Positions 21,452 through 31,500 of a stretch of DNA of 64,000 bases are shown one piece after another. The DNA comes from Marsupella aquatica (taxonomy: Eukaryota > Marchantiophyta), in assembly GCA_973895155.1 (NCBI GenBank), contig OZ316897.1, positions 10,354,001 to 10,418,000 on the forward strand, in the 5' to 3' direction. The translations under genes were made by a program, and so were the position numbers. Every line of letters starts with the position of its first letter. Positions within the stretch are counted from its first letter, which is position 1. The notes beneath the pieces are model-generated. The model was not told the DNA's origin. It ran no database searches and saw only the letters and a program-made list of their open reading frames with translations.

Positions 21452-22840
21452 GAGGCTTTGTTCCCACCAGGTTTTACCATTGACAACTGGCATGAGCATG
21501 CATACTACAGAGTTGATTGGCATACTGATGGCTCACACTTGGGCTACATTCCACTTGATTTGCATGGTGCCCATACACCTATGGCTCACCATTGTGTGTT
21601 GAAAGCAGTGCACACAGCTACCTATGTCAACCACCCATTGCAAGATTGGATTGAGGAGGATGACGATGAGGTGGCTGCTGCACATGCTGCTGCACGTATA
21701 GCAGCACTTTCCAGCAACGTGGATCATCAACCAGAGGTGGTACAACGGCTCCAAGCAGCCCATGGACCTTTGGTGGCTGCATTGCGCAAGTTTGAAGACC
21801 TTGGGCAGCACAATGGACAGCCAATAGCCCCAATCTTGAGCGCACCAGTTACATGGACTCCTGCTCCAGATGGCCTTACATTGCTTGAGCTTTTTGGTGG
21901 CATCTCTATAGGCCTGGAAGCTCTCCTACAATCTGGCATGGTGGTGAAGCAGTACATCTATGTGGATATTGATCCAGGTGCAAGGCAAGTGGCTGAATCC
22001 CGTCTGCTGGAATTTTCAGAGCGATTTCCTCAGCAGTTTCCACACAGTGCATGGAAGTCTGCATTTTCTTTCTTTCCTTCAAATATCCAGCTTGTCCAGC
22101 ACCGGCACTTAACCCTTCTTGGCTCCCTTGATTTGATCATAGCTGGTTGGGAATGCCAAGGGTTTTCAGCTGCTGGTCACGGTGCTGGACTGCATGATTC
22201 TCGTTCTGGCCTTTTCACAGCATTGGTTCAGATTCTCACCTGGGCTCAATCCCTTTATCCTGCTGTTGGTTATATCATTGAGAATACTCCATCTCAATTT
22301 GACCAGCGACCACAGGTCAAAGAGGATTTCAGTGTGGTCCAGCACTACTTGGGACCACCCCTTCTCATTGATGCAGTGCACTGTGGTTCTTATGCACATC
22401 ATTTTCGTAACTTTTGGACTAACCTTGCACCACCTTCCTTGTTGGAGTTAGCTCTTCACCACACATCCAGGGACACTAACCTCATAATGGACCAGATTTT
22501 GGATCCTGACAGTTCTTGCCAACCAGTTACATGGCAAGAGCCAGCACCTTGGTATCTAGCCAATACCATTGGATAGCCCCGTGCTGCTTGGCCTACATTT
22601 GTGTCCTTTCCAGGTGCACATGCTTTTCAGGGTGATGGTCCTGGCCTGGTTTACCGACATTCTACCGGTACATGGGATGAACCTAGTCCTGAGGAGAGAG
22701 AACGGGCTATGGGCTTCCAATCCAGTACTACAGGTCACACCCAGATCACCAGGCTGGCCAGGAATGCTTTACTTGGCAGGGTAATGGATCTTAATGCTCT
22801 CACTTGGCTTCTGGTCACTTGCATCCTTTTTCAGATGTAC
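21452..22840 (+). CDS. C5-cytosine DNA methyltransferase domain within the gypsy polyprotein
   Basis: The domain lies between protease and reverse transcriptase in the same frame. Motif I is LTLLELFGGISIGLEALL (from about 21874), the S-adenosylmethionine-binding loop. Motif IV is DLIIAGWECQGFSAAG, with the catalytic cysteine at 22154-22156; the usual Pro before it is Glu. Motif VI is YIIENT (ENV-like). Motif VIII-like is HFRNFWTNL, close to the RxFWxNL phrase of the Dnmt3 group. Motif IX-like is PSPEERERAMGF, and motif X is ALLGRVMDLNALTWLL. Motif order is the ordinary one, I to X, not the circularly permuted DRM order. A TAG at 22574-22576 splits the domain between motifs VIII and IX. The likely role is methylation of element or host DNA. 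Activity of this copy is doubtful because of the stop codons and the altered motif IV. Confidence 0.85.
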
Positions 22841-24927
22841 ATTCATCCAACATCTGGAGTTCCAGCTCTACCACTCCATGGTGCTGCTACATGGCATCCC
22901 GACCAGGTGCACTTACCTCTATTCAACACTCACCACTTCAGTCCAAGTGTTGGGGGGGAGGAGGTCCCTTGTAATGTGGCTGATATTATTTCTGAGTTTC
23001 ATGGTGTGGACCAACCCAGATCAGCAGGTACAACAGGCCTTGGAGAGGCCTCGTCACCTTATCAGCAGCATGCTAGCAGCTTGGACAGTGGAGAGGCTAG
23101 CACTTCTGGCTCTTCAAGTACGAGTACATCAGGTCCTATTCCTAGTGTTGCCAACTACACATTCATCATGGGCAACCACCTGAGTAAAAGACAGAAGGAC
23201 CAGCTGCTGAATTTGCTCCTCAAGCATGAGAATGTGTTTGCTTTCTCTATGAAGGACTTGGGTAAGTGCAAGACTATGCAGTTCTCCATTGAGTTGGCTG
23301 ATGAAACACCTATCTTCAGGCGGAGACACCGTTTGAGTAAGCATGAGTGGCAGTTGGTGGATGAGAGGTGCCAAGAGTTATATGAAGCTGGTCTTATTCA
23401 GCCATCTACATCAGATTTTGCAGCAGCTACAGTGATGCCAGCAAAGAAGGATTCCAGTGGATTGTGGACAGAGAAGCGCATGTGTGGGGACTACAGGCCA
23501 CTGAACCTGGTCACACCCCAGGACAGGTACCCCATGCCACGGCCAGAGGAGCTATTTGACAGCATTGGAGACTCAGACATCTTCACTCTTGTGGATCTAA
23601 GGCAAGGCTTTAACCAGATTTTGCTGCTTGCAAAGGACCGCAAGAAAACAGCTTTCCATGGCAGTAACCAACTATGGGAGTGGTTGGTGATGCCATTTGG
23701 CTTGAAGAATGCGCCCATATTCTTTCAAAGAGTCATGGACCAGGTTCTTCAAGGTGCTTAGTTTCTGAAATGCTACATTGATGATGTGTTGGTCCACAGC
23801 AAAGGATTTGACCAGCATCTACTTGACCTTGAGGAGCTATTCTTGAGGCTTAAGAAGGTGAACCTAAAGATACACCCCAAGAAGTGTGAATTTGCTGTCA
23901 GATCAGTAGTATACCTTGGGCACCGCATTCTTCCAAATGGAACCATGGCTCACTGGGCCAAGGTGGTATCCATCTTGGAAATGCCCACTCCTACCGATGT
24001 TCACACTTTGAGGAGTTTTATTGGGTTGTGCAATTACTACCGGATCTACATCAAAGATTTCAGTACCATTGCACACCCATTGTATGCTTTGTTGAAAAAG
24101 AATGTGACTTGGACATGGAGTACAGATGCTGAGGCAGCATTTGCCACTTTGAAGGAGAAGCTCTCAGAATACCCGGTGCTGAGAAGACCTGATTTCAGCA
24201 AGGTCTTTGTGCTACACACAGATTGGAGTGCCCTTGGGATTGGTGCCATTCTGGGCCAGCATGATGAGGAAGGTAAAGAGTACGTCATTGCCTATGCATC
24301 CAGGAGCAACAATCAGGCAGAGAGTCATTATTCTTCTTATGAAGGTGAATGCCTTGTTGTTGTGTGGGCTATCATACATTATAGGCCCTACCTCTATGGG
24401 ACCAGGTTTGTTCTCTACACCGACCACCAGCCCTTGAAGTGGTTGATGACCAACGACAAGCTTACTGGCAAGCTTGCTCGTTGGGCGCTCATACTCCAGG
24501 AGTATGATTTTGAGGTAATTCATAGGCTTGGTGTGACACATCAGAATGCTGACACTATGTCCCGCAGCCCTTTGATTACCTCTGATGATTCCTTAGATGC
24601 ACGGCAAGATTTTGACCAGGCTTCCATCCTGCCTACATTTCATGCATCGACCTATCTTGCTTTGCTGCCATGCTATGTTGTTGACCAACCTGTGGTGGAC
24701 ATATGGGAGGATAGCGACACTCTAAGATTTTTACAGCATGGGGAGTACCCCACACATGTTACTGCTGCCCAGAGAGACAGAATTCAGCAAAGGTCCAAGC
24801 GCTACTTGTGGAAGGGAGATCATCTCGTGCGTTGCTTGCCAGACAGGGAAGTGGTGGTTCCACCTATTCATGAGAGGGTTGGCCTTATCCGCAAGGTACA
24901 TTCTGAGCTTGGTCATTTTGGTGTTAA
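22841..24927 (+). CDS. pol: Reverse transcriptase and RNase H region of the gypsy polyprotein
   Basis: After a Ser/Thr/Gly-rich linker (about 23030-23150), the reverse transcriptase starts near 23180. Recognisable blocks are CGDYRPLNLVT, DRYPMPRPEELFD, FTLVDLRQGFNQI, MPFGLKNAPIFFQRVMD and the catalytic YIDD at 23774-23785. A TAG at 23759-23761 lies only four codons before YIDD. RNase H follows, with LHTDWSALGIGAIL, YEGECLVVVWA and LYTDHQPLKWLM. The beginning of the integrase zinc-binding region (HSELGHFG) is then cut at 24927 by the copia insertion. Codons resume at 31501 in the same frame, because the inserted element plus duplicated target is 6573 bp, a multiple of three. Confidence 0.9.
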
Positions 24928-25384
24928 TGTTGGGTATTTACTCTTACGTCTAGGTTAGGTATGACGTGGTTGGTACAACAACGTGGGTTGGTACAACTAC
25001 GTGGTTAGGTACAACTACGTGATTAGGTACAACTATGTGGTCAGGTACAACTACGTGATTAGGTACAACTATGTGGTTAGGTACAACTACGTGATTAGGT
25101 ACAACTATGTGGTTAGGTACAACTAAGTTGCACACTATATCATAAGAGGCATGTGTGCTTGGAGAGGTAGAACCAAGGCTCATTGTTATGGAGCCACTTG
25201 AGAGATAGGGAGAGCTTACACTGTGGAGACTCGGTATAGCCGACGGGCTTAGAGTTCAGTAAAGCTCTCTTGTGTGTTCCCGTGGACGTAGCCTCAAGGA
25301 GGTGAACCACGTATCTCTTGTGTCGACTATTGTGCGTTGGATGGTTCATGGGCTTGCCGTTGCGATCGTCGTCTATGCTCAACA
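24928..25384 (+). repeat. 5' LTR of the copia element, with internal tandem repeats
   Basis: The LTR starts TGTTGGGTATTTACT and ends ATGCTCAACA. From about 24960 to 25128 it holds roughly ten tandem units of about 17 bases, mostly AGGTACAACTAYGTGRTT, many with an ACGTG core. The reverse strand reads as a repeated Val-Val-Val-Pro-Asn peptide, which reflects the repeat and is not a gene. Confidence 0.95.
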
Positions 25385-25386
25385 AT

Positions 25387-25398
25387 TGGTATCAGAGC
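25387..25398 (+). other. Primer-binding site of the copia element
   Basis: TGGTATCAGAGC is complementary to the 3' end of plant initiator methionine tRNA, the usual primer of plant copia elements. It starts two bases after the 5' LTR. Confidence 0.95.
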
Positions 25399-26538
25399 AT
25401 GCTTGGGAGGTGACGTGTGTTCGTGACGGGATTTCATGACGGTTTTTCCAGCGTTGAGTGTTGGTGGATTTTCCAGAGTTCCATCGCATGGAACTTGGAG
25501 TTTATGGGCTCAACGGATAGATCAGGGCAAGAGCTTTCTAACGGTGTGAAGAAATCGTTGAACGGAGCTCGTGGTGCAGAGAGATCTAAGTTTTCGTCGT
25601 TCTGGATTTTGTGAAGAAAGTTGGCAATCGACTCGGAGGGAGAAGCGTCAAGTGTTTTGACTCAACGGAGAGATTGAGGCAAGACGATTGTTTTTGAGTC
25701 CGGGATTGGCTCTTTGATGCAAAGAGGAAGGCTAAGCAAAATCAATTACCTTGTTGGACTTGGTGACGGCACCAAGTGCAATTGATCAACATTCGTTGTT
25801 GACAAGGTACCATTTTTTTCTCTTTGAAAAACTGATTCGAAATTGGCTATGGCAATTGAGAGAAATCTGTCATCTTTACCAATTTTTTTCTCCCTCGTTC
25901 TTTCCTCGTTTTGGGTGCTTCTTATATCGATCTTCATCGCCTCGGAGTCTAGTTTCCAAATCTGAAATCGGATCTTGATTTCGTCAAAACCCGAGTGAGA
26001 TATCTTGCGTTTGGTGTCGAGGGGTACATTCTGCCGTGTGTATTTTCTGCGCGCGCGACCAGATTTCGACGACGAAGGGTGGTAGGGGGTTTTGGGGGTT
26101 CGAGGACACATGTCAGCCCCTCGATTGTTCTTCCAAAATTCCCACAGGGCCTGTACAAGGGTCATAGAATATTCCAAAAAACTAGAGAGCTATTTTTTTA
26201 CCGTCCGACAAAGATTTCATCCGCCGAACGGTAACTTTTTTGGTTATTTTTCGGCGAGGTCGTAGCCATTGAAGTTGGCAATGCAGCGCACCAATCACAT
26301 CGCAATTCCGACAACGGGTTGTACTTGGTATTTCGGTTATTCCCTGAGGTGGTCAAAACGGGGGAGTTTCCCAAGGTTTTACCCACCTCGACCGAAATTT
26401 GAATAACTTTTCCGTCAAATTTCGATTTTGATTTCGGTTTTCAGTATTGGACTCCTAGCTTTGTAGGCTACGCGGCGGTGTTGAGTTTTGAGTTTTTTGA
26501 GAAGTTGTGAAAAACAACATTTTTTGTGACTTTCTCAT
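25399..26538 (+). other. Untranslated leader of the copia element
   Basis: About 1.1 kb lies between the primer site and the first plausible gag start. I see no long forward frame with copia motifs. It presumably holds packaging and translation signals, but nothing specific can be pointed to. Confidence 0.6.
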
Positions 26539-26716
26539 ATGAGTGATTCGGAGGAGTTTTTTCGAAGACGTGGAACTTGAAGCACGAGGATCACCGCGGA
26601 GGTTTCAGGGGCAGAGAGAGGAGCAGGAGGAAGAGCACGTGACACCGATACCATCACCGGTGCGGCGTGTGGTGGAGGAAGCAGTACTACTACCGGAGCT
26701 CACGGTAAAGAAGAAG

Positions 26717-27574
26717 ATGGGGACTTTCAAGCTTGGGGGACCCAAGTATGAAGTGACAAAGTATGATGGGCGCTCTGACTACTTGCTATGGGAGAAGCAA
26801 GTGAAGGGAGTGCTTTATGCGTCAGGGATGGGCCAACTGCTGAGCCCTCGTGAAGACGATGTTGATGAGAAACAATGGGACCGCATGCAGGAGCAGGGAG
26901 TGTGGTGTGTTACACTCTATCTCATGCCTCCCATCATCAAGCAGTTAGGTGCACATAAGGATTGCATGTCCTTGTTTGCGGAATTGCAGAGCAAGTATCA
27001 CCGCAAGGAGTTGTCGAACCGGCTCTACACTTCCTACAAACTGATGAGTTTCAGGATGAAGGAATCTGGTACAAAGTTGCAAGACCATGTGGATGCTTTC
27101 AACGACATGGTCGTTGACTTGGAAAACCTTGGGGAGACTTTGAATGATGAGACGAAGGCTCTGCAGCTTCTTAGTTCATTGCCTCCATCTTACCAGTCCC
27201 TATCACGAGTGTTGTTGCATCGTGATAGGGATACCATTTCATACAATGACGTGGTAAGTTCTCTACTTAGTGATGATCTTCAGCAGAAGATGCACATCAC
27301 GTCACAGCCTTCATCATCTGGTGCTGCCCTCAATGTTAACCGTGGGAGGAGTATGCAGCGACCAACTGGGGACCGTAGAACCCAGTTTAGATCTAAATCC
27401 AGATCTAAGTCCAAGGGTAAATCCCCTCAGAGGAGGCAGGTGACATGTTGGAAGTGCAACCAAGTTGGACACTTCAAGCGAGACTGTAAGGGAAAGGCAG
27501 CGGAAACTTCATCGGCAAATGTGGCTAGGGCTGATGGAGAAGCTGATTTACTCAATGATGAGTATGTTTTATGA
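26717..27574 (+). CDS. gag: Gag region of the copia element
   Basis: The open frame covers 26543-27574. The first ATG within this frame is at 26717 (MGTFKLGGPKYEVTKYDG). An ATG at 26539 begins a plausible start but is in another frame that stops after 13 codons. Either gag starts at 26717 or a one-base change in the TTTTTT run near 26560 has broken the N-terminus. The body is a UBN2-type copia gag (YDGRSDYLLWEKQVKG, LLSSLPPSYQSLSRVLL). A CCHC knuckle, CWKCNQVGHFKRDC, is encoded at about 27447-27488, preceded by an Arg/Ser/Lys-rich stretch. It ends at TGA 27572-27574, and pol continues in the same frame. Confidence 0.85.
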   Translation: MGTFKLGGPKYEVTKYDGRSDYLLWEKQVKGVLYASGMGQLLSPREDDVDEKQWDRMQEQGVWCVTLYLMPPIIKQLGAHKDCMSLFAELQSKYHRKELSNRLYTSYKLMSFRMKESGTKLQDHVDAFNDMVVDLENLGETLNDETKALQLLSSLPPSYQSLSRVLLHRDRDTISYNDVVSSLLSDDLQQKMHITSQPSSSGAALNVNRGRSMQRPTGDRRTQFRSKSRSKSKGKSPQRRQVTCWKCNQVGHFKRDCKGKAAETSSANVARADGEADLLNDEYVL

Positions 27575-30500
27575 AGCCGGGGGTATGCCCTGTGCACGTC
27601 ATCTAGGAGAGCAGATGATGTGTGGATTCTTGATTGTGCTTACTCTTTTCATATTTGTTACATTCGTGAGTTTTTCAGTTCTTACTCTGTTTCAAACGGT
27701 TCAGTTCTGATGGGAAATGATCACTCCTGTCAAATTGAGGGAATTGGGTCTGTGAAGATTCAAATGTTTGATGGCGCTGTGCGCATAGTGTCCGGAGTCA
27801 GGTATGTACCTGGCATGCGTAAGAATCTGATTTCACTCGGTGTGTTGGATTCAAATGGTCATCAATGGAGCGTTATTGATGGTGAACTTCAAGTCAGGTC
27901 GGGAGAGACAGTGATTTTGAAGGGGAGTAGACAAAAGAATTTGTATGTGTTACAGGGCAATACTGTATGTGGAGAGGCCAATGTAACCAAGTCTCACGAG
28001 GAGATGACTCAACTGTGGCATTCACGGCTAGGCCACATGAGTGAGAAGGGTTTGGCTATCTTACGGAAGAATGGACTCATTTCTGATTTGCAATCTTGTA
28101 AATTAGAGTTTTGTGAGCATTGCATTCTTGGAAAGCAGCATCGTCGTGCTTTTGGTGTTGGAACTCATCGTTCCAAAGCGGTTCTTGAGTACATACATAG
28201 TGACGTGTGGGGTCCATCCCCGACTCCCTCACACTCTGGAAAGTTGTACTATGTATCATTTATTGATGATTACTCAAGATTTGTGTGGATTTATTTCATG
28301 ACGCATAAGTCTGATGTCTTGTCCATTTTTAAGAAGTGGAAGGCCCAGGTGGAGAATCAGACTGGAAACACGATCAAGTGTTTGGATACAAGGGTGAAGA
28401 GTCTGAGGTCAGACAACGGCGGGGAGTACACTTCAATGGAATTTGAAGAGTACTGTTCAGAACAGGGGATAACTCGCCATCTCACCACAGTTTATACTCC
28501 GCAGCAGAATGGTGTCGCTGAGAGGCTCAATCGGACACTGTTGGAGCGGTCACGGAGTATGTTGAGCCAATCAGGTTTACCACAAGAATTTTGGGCAGAA
28601 GCTGTCAATACCGCAGCTTATTTGGTAAATCTTTCTCCTTCTAGTGCTATCAATTTCAAAACGCCGTTTGAGATGCGCTATAAGCGGCAAGCAGACTATC
28701 ATGGCTTGGTAATTTTTGGAAGTGATGCATATGCTCTCACACCAAAGCAGAATAGGACCAAGTTGGATCCTACCTCCAGGAAATGTGTTTTTCTTGGGTA
28801 CCAGAGTGGTGTGAAAGCCTATAGGCTATGGGATCCTATTGCCTGTAAGCTCGTTGTCAGTAGGGATGTTTCCTTCAATGAATCCAGATTATTGAAGGAG
28901 GGGGAGAATACTCAGGTCTCCCGTACTGACAAAGGAAAATCTCCTATCCCGGATCTCGTTGAGGGGGAGATTGGTTATGAGATGCATGACCGGAGAGAAG
29001 GAGTTGCTCCAATTATGGAGCTGGTTCCTATGCCAGAGGAACCAGAGGAGTTTGTTGATGCTGGTGAGCAACAAGTGGATGCTGTTGAGCTTCAAATTGT
29101 ACCAGCACACGCAGATCAACCGGAGTCATCGACTAGAAGAACATCTGGTCGCACTGTACACGCTCCATCAAGGTATGGACAGTGGGTTGATTCATCTCAA
29201 CTGCAAGAGGATGATTTTACAGCTGATGATGAGGGTGATGCGTTAATTTTGGAAGAAGGAGAACCTTCTTCATTTCATGAGGCAAGTGCTTCAAAAGAGA
29301 AGCAGAAGTGGACTGCAGCAATGCAAACGGAGATGCAGTCACTAAAGGACAACAAAACTTGGGAGCTTGTTAAGCTGCCTAAGGGTCAGCAAGTGGTGGA
29401 CAGCAAGTGGATTTACAAGCTGAAGGATAATTCCATAGGAGGTGGATCGAAGGTCTACAAGGCTAGATTGGTAGCAAAGGGATTCACACAAGAGAAAGGT
29501 GTGGATTACAATGAGGTCTTCTCACCAGTTGCTAAGTACTCTACAATACGACTATTGTGTGTACTTGTTGTAATGTTTGGTCTGCTCCTAGATCAGATGG
29601 ATGTTGTCACAGCTTTCCTCTATGGCACATTGGAAGAGGTGATCTTCATGAGACAACCGCTAGGTTTTGTGAAGAGAGGACAGGAGGAATTGGTTTGCAG
29701 ATTGCTGAAATCCTTGTATGGGTTGAAGCAGTCACCAAGACAGTGGAACAAGCGGTTTGACGATTGGATTCGGTCACAAGGTTTTCACAGAAGTGTATTT
29801 GACCCTTGTGTGTATTTGAAACCGGTGAAGAATGTTGTTTTTGGGTTCATTGTTTTAGTACTTTATGTGGATGACATGCTAATTGCAGCCAATGATAGGT
29901 CTGAGATTGTTAAGCTCAAGGCACTGCTTAGTGCAGAGTTTAAGATGAAGGACTTAGGGCCAGCTAAGAGGATTTTGGGTATGGAGATCACTAGGGACTT
30001 GGAGGCTGGCAAGCTATGGTTGACGCAGAGCAGTTATGCGAGGAAGGTAATTGCAAGGTTCAACATGGAGAATAGCAAGCCAGTAAGTACCCCGTTGGCT
30101 CCACACTTCAAGTTATCATCAGCGTTCTGTCCTACGGATGACACAGAGAAGGGGTTGATGTCAAAGGTTCCATATGACAAGGCAGTGGGGAGTCTCATGT
30201 ATTTGATGACTTGCACTAGACCTGATCTTGCCATGGTTATGGGCAAGGTGAGCAGGTACATGTCGAATCCAGGGAAGGTACACTGGGAAGCAGTGAAGTG
30301 GATTATCAGGTACTTGAAGGGTACCGTGGATCATGGTCTTTTATTTGATGCGAATGCAAAGAATGCTAGATCATTGATTGGCTATGTAGATTCTGACTAT
30401 GGACAAGATTTGGACCGAAGGAGATCAACAACAGGATACGTGTTCACACTTGGCGGTGGATGCATAAGTTGGAGGTCTACTTTGCAGAAGTGTATTGCTC

Positions 30501-30847
30501 AGTCTACTACAGAAGCGGAGTATGTTGCAGCTGCGGAAGCAGCAAAGGAAGCGATTTGGTTGGATAGACTTATCACTGAAATGGGATTGCCACAGGGGAA
30601 TGTGAAGCTCCATTGTGATAGTCAAAGTGCGCTCCACCTTGCTGTGAACCAGGTGATGGACAGTAGAGTGAAGCACATTGACGTCAGGTACCATTTTATC
30701 AGGCAGGCTGTGTCTGATAATTTATTTGAGCTAGTCAAGATTGATGGTAAACTCAACCCGGCTGACGCATTTACCAAAGTGATTCCTTTGGAGAGTTTCT
30801 CTAGACACCGTGACGTATTGCAGGTTTTGCAATTGCATCACAAGTAG
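27575..30847 (+). CDS. pol: Pol region of the copia element: protease, integrase, reverse transcriptase, RNase H
   Basis: The frame is in phase with gag across the single TGA. The protease region begins WILDCAYSFHIC (27620 onward). The Asp is kept, but the usual small-residue DSGA/DSAC context reads DCAY. The HHCC region LWHSRLGHM...CEHC comes next. Integrase follows with its three acidic residues in HSDVWGP (about 28197), RSDNGGEY (about 28408) and QQNGVAERLN (about 28505). Reverse transcriptase has KARLVAKGFTQ, SLYGLKQSPRQWN and YVDDM near 29864. RNase H has GYVDSDY, TEAEYVAAAEA, LHCDSQSALHLA and VRYHFIR. After the internal stop the frame is open to 30847, about 1090 codons, which suggests the element was active until recently. 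Confidence 0.95.
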   Translation, partial: SRGYALCTSSRRADDVWILDCAYSFHICYIREFFSSYSVSNGSVLMGNDHSCQIEGIGSVKIQMFDGAVRIVSGVRYVPGMRKNLISLGVLDSNGHQWSVIDGELQVRSGETVILKGSRQKNLYVLQGNTVCGEANVTKSHEEMTQLWHSRLGHMSEKGLAILRKNGLISDLQSCKLEFCEHCILGKQHRRAFGVGTHRSKAVLEYIHSDVWGPSPTPSHSGKLYYVSFIDDYSRFVWIYFMTHKSDVLSIFKKWKAQVENQTGNTIKCLDTRVKSLRSDNGGEYTSMEFEEYCSEQGITRHLTTVYTPQQNGVAERLNRTLLERSRSMLSQSGLPQEFWAEAVNTAAYLVNLSPSSAINFKTPFEMRYKRQADYHGLVIFGSDAYALTPKQNRTKLDPTSRKCVFLGYQSGVKAYRLWDPIACKLVVSRDVSFNESRLLKEGENTQVSRTDKGKSPIPDLVEGEIGYEMHDRREGVAPIMELVPMPEEPEEFVDAGEQQVDAVELQIVPAHADQPESSTRRTSGRTVHAPSRYGQWVDSSQLQEDDFTADDEGDALILEEGEPSSFHEASASKEKQKWTAAMQTEMQSLKDNKTWELVKLPKGQQVVDSKWIYKLKDNSIGGGSKVYKARLVAKGFTQEKGVDYNEVFSPVAKYSTIRLLCVLVVMFGLLLDQMDVVTAFLYGTLEEVIFMRQPLGFVKRGQEELVCRLLKSLYGLKQSPRQWNKRFDDWIRSQGFHRSVFDPCVYLKPVKNVVFGFIVLVLYVDDMLIAANDRSEIVKLKALLSAEFKMKDLGPAKRILGMEITRDLEAGKLWLTQSSYARKVIARFNMENSKPVSTPLAPHFKLSSAFCPTDDTEKGLMSKVPYDKAVGSLMYLMTCTRPDLAMVMGKVSRYMSNPGKVHWEAVKWIIRYLKGTVDHGLLFDANAKNARSLIGYVDSDYGQDLDRRRSTTGYVFTLGGGCISWRSTLQKCIAQSTTEAEYVAAAEAAKEAIWLDRLITEMGLPQGNVKLHCDSQSALHLAVNQVMDSRVKHIDVRYHFIRQAVSDNLFELVKIDGKLNPADAFTKVIPLESFSRHRDVLQVLQLHHK

Positions 30848-31023
30848 AGTTTTCTTAAACATTCATTGTAATTACTGATATATGCTCTTCCTCATTCCTA
30901 TGTATTAGGCTACGGCTTAGTTCTGGTTTGCTCTAGTTAGAGAGGGAAACCGGTTTGGTTTCTGTCCAGAACTTCCCGCTGAGGGATCATATACATTGGC
31001 AGTATTACTCTCCCCTAGACCAG

Positions 31024-31038
31024 AGTCAAGGGGAAGAT
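31024..31038 (+). other. Polypurine tract of the copia element
   Basis: The purine-rich stretch AGTCAAGGGGAAGAT directly precedes the 3' LTR and is the expected primer for plus-strand synthesis. Confidence 0.8.
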
Positions 31039-31495
31039 TGTTGGGTATTTACTCTTACGTCTAGGTTAGGTATGACGTGGTTGGTACAACAACGTGGGTT
31101 GGTACAACTACGTGGTTAGGTACAACTACGTGATTAGGTACAACTATGTGGTCAGGTACAACTACGTGATTAGGTACAACTATGTGGTTAGGTACAACTA
31201 CGTGATTAGGTACAACTATGTGGTTAGGTACAACTAAGTTGCACACTATATCATAAGAGGCATGTGTGCTTGGAGAGGTAGAACCAAGGCTCATTGTTAT
31301 GGAGCCACTTGAGAGATAGGGAGAGCTTACACTGTGGAGACTCGGTATAGCCGACGGGCTTAGAGTTCAGTAAAGCTCTCTTGTGTGTTCCCGTGGACGT
31401 AGCCTCAAGGAGGTGAACCACGTATCTCTTGTGTCGACTATTGTGCGTTGGATGGTTCATGGGCTTGCCGTTGCGATCGTCGTCTATGCTCAACA
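31039..31495 (+). repeat. 3' LTR of the copia element
   Basis: By eye it is identical to 24928-25384, including the internal array of 17-base units (about 31071-31239). It ends CTCAACA, followed by the target duplicate GTTAA. Confidence 0.95.
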
Positions 31496-31500
31496 GTTAA

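Larger units (their letters stand above)
24928..31495 (+). mobile_element. Complete Ty1/copia retrotransposon, recently inserted
   Basis: The LTRs at 24928-25384 and 31039-31495 are each 457 bp, start TGTTGGGT, end CTCAACA and appear identical. The target duplication GTTAA is at 24923-24927 and 31496-31500. The primer site matching initiator methionine tRNA (TGGTATCAGAGC) follows the 5' LTR by two bases, and a purine tract precedes the 3' LTR. The internal order gag, protease, integrase, reverse transcriptase, RNase H is that of Ty1/copia. The element lies within the integrase of the gypsy element in the same orientation. Identical LTRs imply a young insertion. Confidence 0.97.

Noticed and set aside
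24950-25183. Minus-strand frames at 24950-25183 and 31061-31294 with repeated Val-Val-Pro-Asn-His peptide
   Set aside because: They are the reverse reading of the tandem array in the copia LTRs, with no independent coding evidence.
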